64,000 nucleotides of DNA from a bacterium. Lineage in GTDB: Bacteria; Myxococcota_A; Bradymonadia; UBA7976; UBA1532. The position numbers were made by a program, and so were the translations under genes. The notes beneath the pieces are model-generated. The model was not told where the DNA came from. It saw nothing but the letters and a program-made list of their open reading frames with translations, and made no database searches. Of the stretch, positions 32,982 through 40,354 are shown one piece after another (position 1 is the first letter of the stretch; each line of letters starts with the position of its first letter). Location of the stretch: NCBI GenBank assembly GCA_030426085.1, contig JAUHYW010000034.1:28332-92331 (forward strand), read 5' to 3'.

Positions 32982-33869
32982 CTACGCTTTCGCCGACTCC
33001 GACTCCACCGCCGAGCCCGCGGGTTCGCTCAGCCCCAGGCGGTGGAAGGCCCACGGGGCCAGCGCCGCGGCCCACACGCCGACCAGCCCGTAGCGCAGGA
33101 TGGCGGTCGCGGTGTTCACCGCGTCGAGCTTCACGAGCAGCAGCTTGCCCCCGCCCCAGAGGCCGACCAGCACCGCCAGACCCAGCGACGCGGCGAGGAC
33201 CATCCCGCCGACGTGGGCTTTGCCCCGGCGCAGCGGCGGGATCCCCCGGCGCTCGATCCACAGCACGCCGGCCCACAGCCCGGCGATGGCCGAGGCCGAC
33301 TTGAGGCCGTGCTGCTCGGGGTCGGGCAGCAGGGCGGTGAGCGCGAGCAGCACCGCGGCCGGCAGCCAGGCGAGCGCCGGGCCCCCGGCGCGGATCCGCT
33401 CGGGGCCCCCAAAGCGTACGAACGCGGCCCCGACGCCGAGCAGCAGCAGCCCGAAGCCGGCCCCGGCCAGCACGTCCCGCGGCCAGTGCACCCCGAGGTA
33501 GACCCGGGACGCCATCACGCACAGCACGATGACGATCGCCAGCGCGGTGAACCACCGTCGGCGCACCTCGAGGGCCAGCCAGCCCCAGAACACGGTCGAG
33601 ATCATCGCGTGCCCGCTGGGGAAGCTGAAGCCGTCCTGCTCGATCAGCGGCTCCAGCATCGGGCGGGGCGCCTGCCACAGATCCTTGAGCGCGGCGTTGC
33701 ACACCGCGGCCAGCATGAACATGAGGCCGACCCGGACCCACGGCTGGCGGCACCCGAGCCAGTAGCCCAGCGGCAGCGCTGCGAGGAAGAACACCTCGCT
33801 GCCCAGGTGGGTGATCCCGAGCATCACCGGGTTCAAGATCGGGTGGCGCCACTCCAGCACCCACTCCAT
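32982..33869 (-). CDS. PAP2-family membrane phosphatase
   Basis: The 295-aa integral membrane protein has the three PAP2 motifs: Lys62-(6)-Arg69-Pro70 in LKDLWQAPRP, Pro-Ser-Gly-His87 in FSFPSGHAMIS, and Ser121-Arg-(5)-His128 in SRVYLGVHWPRD. It should dephosphorylate a lipid phosphate or pyrophosphate at the outer face of the inner membrane. Four extra hydrophobic segments follow the catalytic core. The gene begins 4 bp after the TamB-like gene, so it belongs to the tamA-tamB operon; a role in recycling undecaprenyl pyrophosphate or in envelope lipid metabolism would fit (inference). Confidence 0.9.
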   Translation of the reverse strand: MEWVLEWRHPILNPVMLGITHLGSEVFFLAALPLGYWLGCRQPWVRVGLMFMLAAVCNAALKDLWQAPRPMLEPLIEQDGFSFPSGHAMISTVFWGWLALEVRRRWFTALAIVIVLCVMASRVYLGVHWPRDVLAGAGFGLLLLGVGAAFVRFGGPERIRAGGPALAWLPAAVLLALTALLPDPEQHGLKSASAIAGLWAGVLWIERRGIPPLRRGKAHVGGMVLAASLGLAVLVGLWGGGKLLLVKLDAVNTATAILRYGLVGVWAAALAPWAFHRLGLSEPAGSAVESESAKA

Positions 33870-33873
33870 GGGC

Positions 33874-36585
33874 TCACTCCTTGCGATCGGCCTCGGGCGG
33901 CGGCGGGCGGCCGAACGTCGTCTGCCAGAACAGCCCCAGGCTGCCCTCGCCGGCGTCGCCGGCCACCGTGTCCACCGTCCACCGGGGCGAGAGGCGGTAC
34001 TCGACCCGGGCCTCCTTCTCGTTGGCGTCCGGCGGCGCGTCGTGGTGGTAGACCGTCTCCACGTACAGCCGGCGGTTGATCTGCTTGCCGACGGTCAGGA
34101 TCGGGTTGGTCACCGACGCCCCGAACTTCAGCCCCAGCTTGTCGACGCCCAGCCGGTCGTAGAGCTGCCGGGCCAGCGAGGGGTTGTGAAAACGATCGAT
34201 GAGCCGGGCCGCCTGCCGTCGCACCTCGCCGTTGCGCTCGTCGATGGCGTCCACCCGCCCGGTGATGAGCAGCGTCAGGATCTGATACTCGGGCAGCGGG
34301 GGGTCGCTCTCGAGCACCAGCGACGGCCGGCGGCTGGGGCCTACGATGCGGACCCGGACGTCGGTCTCGACGACCTGCCCGCTGGCCCGCACGTCGATGA
34401 CCGGATCCAGCGTCTCGGCGGCGGGCGGGGCGTCGGCGTCGGCGAGGCGGGCGGCGCCGATGGCCACCGCCACGGCGCTGCGCGGGTCGAGCGTGCCGTC
34501 CTGGATCGAGAAGGCCCCGCCGTCCAGCGCGAACGGGTTGTCGAAGAGCTGGAAGACCCCGGACCGGGCCTCGATGCCGCCCTCGACCGCGAAGTCGTCG
34601 TCCTGGCGGCGCACGGTCAGCACCCCGCCGAAGTCCAGCGTCGTATCGGCCCCCGCGACCCGCCCCGCCGGCAGGCGCAGCGTCACGACCAGCTCGCCCG
34701 CGCCGGCCAGCCACGCCTCGGCCCGCCGCAGCCCGCCCATGCGCCGCCGGTGCACCGCGCCGTTGCGGGCGATGGGGCGGGCGCCGCCCAGGCGGAAGCC
34801 GGTCAGGTGCAGGTCGGCGGTGTCGACGTCGACCTCGACCGCCGTGCGATCGGGCTCGGCGCGGGCCGTCATGCGGGCCTCGGCGTCGAGCAGCCCGGCG
34901 GGCAGGCCGGGGCGCACCAGCGGCATGTCGTCCAGGCTCAGGGTGAAGTCGGCGTCGACCCGCCACGCGCTCCACAGGGGGCCGGCGTGCCCCGCGGGCG
35001 TCACCACCCACCGGGCCTCGCCCCCGCCTTGCATGCGCCCCCGGCCGCTGCGGGCGGTGAGCGTCTCGAGCCGGGCCGTGGCGCCGTCGACCCGCACGCC
35101 GAGGTCCAGATCGACGAGCCGGGCGTTGGCCGCGACGATCGTGGCCTGCCCGTCGGCGACCTCCAGCGCGCCTTCGAAGCGGGGGGCCCCGAGCGTGCCT
35201 GCGCCCTCGATCCGGCCGGTCAGCGCCCCCCGGGGATCGTCGATCGCCGCCGGCAGGTAGGGCATCAGCGTGCTCAGCGGCACGCCCACGACGAGGGCCG
35301 CGGTCAGCGGGATCACCTCCGGGCGGGCGTCGCCGCGGCGCAGGGCGATCAGATCGGCGGCCGTCTCGGCCTCGGCGTGCAGCAGCGGGGCGGCGCCCAG
35401 GTCGAACGCGGCGGTCTGGCGGCGGGGGCCGATATCGAGCCGGCCGACCAGCGGGCGGGGGATCTCGCCGTCGTACAGCGTGCCGTCCAGGCGGGCGGTG
35501 ATCCGCAGATCGTCCAGGGCGCCGGTCGCCGAGATCACCAGCCCGGCGTCGAACTCGGCCGCCGGGTGGAACCGGTACAGCACGGCCAGCGCGGCCGGGG
35601 TGAGCTGGCGGGCGACGAGCGAGGCGGCCATCGGATCGGCGTCGCGCCAGGCCAGCGTCAGGCGCCGGGGGTCGAAGTCCACCGGGATCCGGCCCTCGAC
35701 GCGGACGTCGGTCGGCCCATCCCCCGCGCGGCCCCGCAGCTCGGCGTAGCCCCCCTCGATGCTCAACGCGCCCCGGGCGGTGCCCAGACGGCCGCCGCGC
35801 CAGCGGGCGTCGACCGCCTCGACCCGCCCTCGCAGTCCGGCCGCGTCCAGGGCGAGGGCCCCGGTGGCCCGGCCGGCGAGCGCCAGATCGGGCAGCACGT
35901 CGGTCAGGCGCTCGAGGTCCAGATCGGTGAAGTGCAGCCGCAGGACGGGCGCCTCCGGCCAGTCGGCCGCCGCCGCGCGCAGGTCGTCGAGGGCGTCGGT
36001 CGGCTCGGGCAGCTCGACCCCCTCGGGCACCGCCTCGACCGCCGCGGCGATCCCGGCCAGATCATCCGGCGGGTCGGGTGACGAAGGCGCCTGCCACGAC
36101 AGCCAGGGGGTCACCGCCGCCTCGATCAGCGACGGCCCCGGGGAGAGCGGCTCCGGCAGCGCCAGCCCGGCGTGGATCCGGCCGGCGGGGCCCTCCAACG
36201 ACCCCCGGGCGACGACCCCCCCGCCGTCGAGCGGGACGAACGCCCGCAGCTTCAGGTGCCCCAGCGGCGCCTCGCCGACCCGCAGATCGGGCACGTCGAT
36301 CACGACCGCCAGCCCGATCCGGGGCAGGGGCGCCGCGACGCGGATCTCGACCCGGGCCTCGCCCCGCAGCGGGCTGTCGCCCAGCAGCCCCAGGGCCCGC
36401 TCGACGGGCATCCGCCCGGCCACCGCGAACCACGGCGCCGGCCCGGGCATCGGCGCCGGCGCGCTGGCCGCGAGCGGCGGCGGCACGAAGGGCAGGCGGG
36501 CCCCGGCGGGGGCGCCCAGGGCCAGCCCGAGCAGGATCAGCGCGGGCAGGGCCAGCGCGGGCCGTCGGATGAGCGGCGGGGCCAT
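33874..36585 (-). CDS. tamB: TamB-like translocation and assembly module protein
   Basis: The 903-aa protein has an N-terminal signal anchor (LALPALILLGLALGAPAGA) and a long beta-rich body ending in the TamB (DUF490) C-terminus: IEARSGVFQLFDNPFALDGG, LVLESDPPLPEYQILTLLI, LGLKFGASVTNPILTVGKQI and VEYRLSPRWTVDTVAGDAG. TamB spans the periplasm and works with TamA in outer-membrane protein assembly and, as more recently shown, lipid transport. Its start codon shares one base with the TamA stop (TGATG), so expression is coupled. It is shorter than E. coli TamB (1,259 aa). Confidence 0.9.
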   Translation of the reverse strand: MAPPLIRRPALALPALILLGLALGAPAGARLPFVPPPLAASAPAPMPGPAPWFAVAGRMPVERALGLLGDSPLRGEARVEIRVAAPLPRIGLAVVIDVPDLRVGEAPLGHLKLRAFVPLDGGGVVARGSLEGPAGRIHAGLALPEPLSPGPSLIEAAVTPWLSWQAPSSPDPPDDLAGIAAAVEAVPEGVELPEPTDALDDLRAAAADWPEAPVLRLHFTDLDLERLTDVLPDLALAGRATGALALDAAGLRGRVEAVDARWRGGRLGTARGALSIEGGYAELRGRAGDGPTDVRVEGRIPVDFDPRRLTLAWRDADPMAASLVARQLTPAALAVLYRFHPAAEFDAGLVISATGALDDLRITARLDGTLYDGEIPRPLVGRLDIGPRRQTAAFDLGAAPLLHAEAETAADLIALRRGDARPEVIPLTAALVVGVPLSTLMPYLPAAIDDPRGALTGRIEGAGTLGAPRFEGALEVADGQATIVAANARLVDLDLGVRVDGATARLETLTARSGRGRMQGGGEARWVVTPAGHAGPLWSAWRVDADFTLSLDDMPLVRPGLPAGLLDAEARMTARAEPDRTAVEVDVDTADLHLTGFRLGGARPIARNGAVHRRRMGGLRRAEAWLAGAGELVVTLRLPAGRVAGADTTLDFGGVLTVRRQDDDFAVEGGIEARSGVFQLFDNPFALDGGAFSIQDGTLDPRSAVAVAIGAARLADADAPPAAETLDPVIDVRASGQVVETDVRVRIVGPSRRPSLVLESDPPLPEYQILTLLITGRVDAIDERNGEVRRQAARLIDRFHNPSLARQLYDRLGVDKLGLKFGASVTNPILTVGKQINRRLYVETVYHHDAPPDANEKEARVEYRLSPRWTVDTVAGDAGEGSLGLFWQTTFGRPPPPEADRKE

Positions 36586-38528
36586 CAGAACGTCTCCCCC
36601 AACCCGAAGTACAACGCGAACGGCGGCTCGTCGTAGACCCCGGGGTCGTTGAGCCGGAAGCCGGCGTCGAGCCGGAAGAGGCCCACCGGGCTGTCGTAGC
36701 GCAGCCCCGGCCCGGCGCTGTAGTTCCACGCGTCGACCACCCAGGTCGACTCGCCGGCCTGCACGTCGCCCACGTCGAAGAAGCCCACCAGCGAGACCCC
36801 GGCGAACAGGGCCAGCCGCAGCTCGAGGTTGCCCTGGATCATCGTGAAGCCGCCGATGGGCACCGGGGTGCACGGGTCGTCCTCGTCGGCCGGCTCGGGG
36901 CACCGCGAGCGGGGCGAGAGCCGGCGGGCGCCCCACCCGCGCACCGTCGTCGGCCCCCCGAGGTAGAACCGCCGCGAGACCGGGGCGTCGGGGCGCTCGC
37001 CGTAGGGCACGATGCCCCCGCCGACGAGCCGGGCGGCGGTCTGCACCCGGGCGAAGGGGCGCCAGTATCCGCGCCACTCTGCGGTCCACTTGTGGAAGTC
37101 GTAGTCCCCTTGCAGCGGACCCCCCGCCAGCTCGTACTGGAGCGTCACCGCCGCCCCGTCCGTCGGCTGATGCACCTCGTCCAGCCAGTAGACGTCCAGC
37201 CGCAGCCCGGCCACGCTCAGCAGGTACGGATCGCGGAAGTCGAACGCCCCGAGCTGGGTCGTCGCCGCGTCGAAGCCGGCCGTCGTCTCCAGGAAGTCGA
37301 AGTAGCGGATGGTGTGGCTCACCTCGCCCCGCACCCGGCGCCCGAGCCAGCGGGCCACCGACAGCCGGTTGCGCGGCTCCTGGTAGGTGTAGCCGTCGCG
37401 GATGTCGAGCGCGTAGGCCGGCGCGAGGGCCCACAGCAGCTCGTCCTCCAAGAGCCCCTTCTTGGTGAACGTCGGCTCGACGGCCAGCGCCGGGCCGTGG
37501 GCGTCGAGGTCGAACGGGTCGGGCAGCTCGGCGTAGCCCACCCGCACGTCGAGGTCGAGGCGATACAGCCGCCCGCCGAGGTTGGTGTGGCTGTAGCGGG
37601 CGAGCAGCGACTGATCCCAGCGGGCCGAGTCGAAGCCCAGCCGCAGGCCCAGCCGCAGCGCCTGGGGGTCGGCCTCGGCGACCCGCACGTCGAGGTCGAT
37701 GACCCCGTCGACCACCGCGCCCGCCGGGCGGGCCGAGACCCAGCGGAAGACGTCCATGCCCTTGAGCACGTCCTCGACCGAGCGCACGACCTGCGGCGAA
37801 TAGGGCTCGCCCCGGGCGAAGCGCAGCTCGGTCTGCACGAGATCTTCGGGCACGCCGACGAGGCCCGCGACGCGGATGGCGCCCACCGTCGCGTAGGGCC
37901 CGGGGTCGACCACGATCCGCACGTCGGCCCGGCGGGCGTCCTCGAAGACCTCGGCGTCGCCCGCGACCCGGGCCAGGGGATAGCCCCACGCTTCGAGCGC
38001 CAGCCGCAGCGTGCCCAGGGTGTCGTTGAACTGCCCCACCTCGAACGGCGCGCCGACCCGCACGCTCGCCTGCTCCTCGATGCCTGGCCGGGCCGCCGGG
38101 TCCAGCGAGCTGTCGGCCCACTCGAAGCGCAGGCGGCGCACGGTGGTCGGCTCGCCCTCGTGCACCGTGATGACCAGATCGACGTCGTCGCCGTCGGGCC
38201 GCACCGCGACGTCGAGCACCCGCGCCTCGTGGTAGCCGTGGGCCGCGTACAGCGACTCGATGCGCCGCCGATCGACGGCCATCAGCGCCGGATCGTAGCG
38301 GTGGGTCGGCGCGGTGGGCATCCAGTCGTAGGGCGCGATGTGCAGGTGCTCGATCAGCCGGGCCGCCGAGAAGCGGGTCACCCCGACCAGCGTGATGTCG
38401 TCGATCTCGGGCGCCCGCTCACCCAGCACGACGCGGGCGTCGGGGGGACCGCCGCAGCCGCCCGCCAGCAGCGCCGACGCGACGAGGGACAGCCATGGCG
38501 CGCAGCGGCGGATGCAAGGCAGAGACAT
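36585..38528 (-). CDS. tamA: TamA/BamA-type Omp85 outer-membrane protein with a lipobox
   Basis: The 647-aa protein has a hydrophobic signal ending in LLAGGC, a lipoprotein-type cleavage site that is unusual for an Omp85 barrel protein. POTRA-like repeats follow (ITLVGVTRFSAARLIEHLHI; RRIESLYAAHGYHEARVLDV; VRSVEDVLKGMDVFRWVSA). The C-terminal barrel has RFYLGGPTTVRGWGARRLSP, which carries the VRG(F/W) lid-lock signature of Omp85 proteins, and ends in aromatic Phe. Downstream tamB and PAP2 genes are in the same operon. The ATG at 38528 gives the signal peptide. Confidence 0.9.
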   Translation of the reverse strand: MSLPCIRRCAPWLSLVASALLAGGCGGPPDARVVLGERAPEIDDITLVGVTRFSAARLIEHLHIAPYDWMPTAPTHRYDPALMAVDRRRIESLYAAHGYHEARVLDVAVRPDGDDVDLVITVHEGEPTTVRRLRFEWADSSLDPAARPGIEEQASVRVGAPFEVGQFNDTLGTLRLALEAWGYPLARVAGDAEVFEDARRADVRIVVDPGPYATVGAIRVAGLVGVPEDLVQTELRFARGEPYSPQVVRSVEDVLKGMDVFRWVSARPAGAVVDGVIDLDVRVAEADPQALRLGLRLGFDSARWDQSLLARYSHTNLGGRLYRLDLDVRVGYAELPDPFDLDAHGPALAVEPTFTKKGLLEDELLWALAPAYALDIRDGYTYQEPRNRLSVARWLGRRVRGEVSHTIRYFDFLETTAGFDAATTQLGAFDFRDPYLLSVAGLRLDVYWLDEVHQPTDGAAVTLQYELAGGPLQGDYDFHKWTAEWRGYWRPFARVQTAARLVGGGIVPYGERPDAPVSRRFYLGGPTTVRGWGARRLSPRSRCPEPADEDDPCTPVPIGGFTMIQGNLELRLALFAGVSLVGFFDVGDVQAGESTWVVDAWNYSAGPGLRYDSPVGLFRLDAGFRLNDPGVYDEPPFALYFGLGETF

Positions 38529-38618
38529 CGCCGAATGGTGCCCGGTGGCCCGCCCGCCCACAACCGGGCCGTGCCGCACCCCGCCCGGCCGATTTTTCCC
38601 GCCGATCCGATTCGATCC

Positions 38619-38647
38619 TTGATCGATGGTATCCCGCCAGTTACTTT
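38619..38647 (+). promoter_or_regulatory. Sigma-70-like promoter of the lipoprotein gene at 38764
   Basis: TTGATC and TACTTT are separated by exactly 17 bp in the only clearly AT-rich stretch of this area, the 235-bp spacer between two divergent genes. Transcription would begin near 38655, leaving a leader of about 110 nt. This is a sequence-pattern call only. Confidence 0.4.
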
Positions 38648-38763
38648 TGTTTGGTCTGGGAGTTTTTCCCCAGCTTTATCGAGTATCGCGCCCATGCGTG
38701 TTCCTAACCCGTCGCCCGCCACCCCCCACCCCACCGGGAGCCGACCCGCGGAGTAGAAGTGTC

Positions 38764-40314
38764 ATGATATCGAGAGCTTGTCGTATTCGGGCCGGTATGG
38801 CCCTTATCTCGCTGCCCTTCGCCCTCAGCCTCACCGCCTGCGTCGACGCCACCGACGTCGCGCCGACCCCCGCCATCGCCGACGCGCCGGCCACCCTGCT
38901 CGGCACCGTGCACGACACCCTCGACGCGCCCGTCGTCCAGGCCAGCGTCTCGCTGTCCATCAACGGCTACGAGATCGGCGAGCCGGTCCTCACCGACGCC
39001 GAGGGCCGCTACGCCCTGCCGGTCGACATCGCGGCCATCCGTGACGCCCAGCGCACCCGCCAGGAGATCCAGGTCCTCATCCGCCCGGCCCTCGAGGACC
39101 GCGGCGCGCAGGACACCTGGGCCGGCGACCGCATCCAGCTCCTGCCGCTGACCCTGCGCGAGTTCGTCGACGTCGACGCGCTGCGCCCCGGCGAGAGCTT
39201 CGAGATGAAGGCCGGCTTCGTGCCGGTGCAGGGCAAGGGCTTCAAGATCACCGACGAGCTCATCCGCGACGGCGGCGAGCTGACGTGGCACATGGCCCGC
39301 TCGCCGGTGGGCCCGATCGACGTCTCGCTGCTCATCGAGCCCGGCTCGATCCGCATCGACGGCGACGATCCCCAGGACGAGATCACCCTGACCATCCTCG
39401 AGCGGGAGAAGGCCCCGATGGCCATCCCCGACGACGGCTACGGCCTGATGTGGACCATCCAGCCCCGGGACGTCGTCTTCGACCCGCCGGCCAAGGTGCG
39501 CATCGAGGGCGGCCGGCTCGAGCTGCTCGGGCTCGTCGAGGCCGAGCCGGGCAACACCTTCGAGCTGTACGGCGCCTCGCTCGACCGCGGCTGGCGGCTG
39601 TACGGCGACGTGCGGGTCGAGGCGCTGACCGCCGACCGGGTCACCCTCGAGAGCGTCGAGGGCATCATCCAGCGCGGCGCGTGGGGCCACGTCCTGTCGA
39701 ACCCGGCCAGCGACGCCGGCATGCTCGCCACCTGCCAGAACAAGCACACCGAGCGCTACGTGGTCTGCGCCATCTTCGGCCAGCGCGGCTTCGACGAGGC
39801 CGGCCCGCCGCTGAGCCTCTTCGAGACCCAGGTCTCGCCCCGGCAGGCCGACTACCGCCGCCAGCCCGACCGCCCCTACTGGTACACCGACCGCGAGAAC
39901 CGCTGTCAGAACTGCACCAACATCGGCGTGCCCCAGGCCCAGATGGCCGTCGGCCTGAGCGTCGGGCTGCCCGAGGACGACGGCGACCAGGGCGTCTTCG
40001 TGGTGGCCACCGAGCTGTGCGCCAGCGAGGTCGAGGTGCGCAACCTCGACGCCCGCGACTCGCTCATCAACGCCCGGGTCGCCAACTGGGCCCTTCAGTT
40101 CGGCGTCGAGGAGATCGCCATCGGCGCCGGCGAGGGCAGCACCCCCCGCACCGAGCTGTGGGAGAGCTTCTGCAACGACGATGACGTCTGCCCCGACTTC
40201 CAGCCGGGCGAGGTCACCGTGCGCCGCCGCCAGTTCACCCGGCGCCACGTCTTTTTGACCAGCGGCTTCCACTGCGCCGCCGACGACCGCCAGGAGGGCT
40301 GGATCGGCCGCTGA
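38764..40314 (+). CDS. Secreted lipoprotein with an N-terminal carboxypeptidase-regulatory-like domain
   Basis: The 516-aa protein has a lipoprotein signal (ALISLPFALSLTAC, then VDAT). Residues 40-100 look like a CarboxypepD_reg/Ig-like beta domain (LLGTVHDTLDAPVVQASVSL, then TDAEGRYALPV). The remainder is beta-rich with several Cys (CQNKHTERYVVC; NRCQNCTNIG; SFCNDDDVCPDF) that may form disulfides. Function is unknown; surface display in the outer membrane is inferred. Its last 47 bp and the following 19 bp are perfectly duplicated at 43049-43114, beyond the STAND gene. Confidence 0.75.
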   Translation: MISRACRIRAGMALISLPFALSLTACVDATDVAPTPAIADAPATLLGTVHDTLDAPVVQASVSLSINGYEIGEPVLTDAEGRYALPVDIAAIRDAQRTRQEIQVLIRPALEDRGAQDTWAGDRIQLLPLTLREFVDVDALRPGESFEMKAGFVPVQGKGFKITDELIRDGGELTWHMARSPVGPIDVSLLIEPGSIRIDGDDPQDEITLTILEREKAPMAIPDDGYGLMWTIQPRDVVFDPPAKVRIEGGRLELLGLVEAEPGNTFELYGASLDRGWRLYGDVRVEALTADRVTLESVEGIIQRGAWGHVLSNPASDAGMLATCQNKHTERYVVCAIFGQRGFDEAGPPLSLFETQVSPRQADYRRQPDRPYWYTDRENRCQNCTNIGVPQAQMAVGLSVGLPEDDGDQGVFVVATELCASEVEVRNLDARDSLINARVANWALQFGVEEIAIGAGEGSTPRTELWESFCNDDDVCPDFQPGEVTVRRRQFTRRHVFLTSGFHCAADDRQEGWIGR

Positions 40315-40333
40315 GCCGACCCCGCCCGCTTCG
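40268..40333. repeat. 66-bp direct repeat, left copy (3' end of the lipoprotein gene)
   Basis: This 66-bp stretch codes for the last residues HCAADDRQEGWIGR, the stop and 19 bp beyond. It is identical to 43049-43114. The two copies bracket the STAND gene and a lectin-like fragment, 2,781 bp apart. Confidence 0.95.
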
Positions 40334-40354
40334 CCTGGGCAGTTCGCCCCGCGG

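Noticed and set aside
38660..38690. A transcription terminator for the TamA-like gene from the CTGGG-AGTTTTT-CCCAG hairpin
   Set aside because: It is upstream of both divergent genes, so it does not follow any gene end; it may only affect the leader RNA of the lipoprotein gene.
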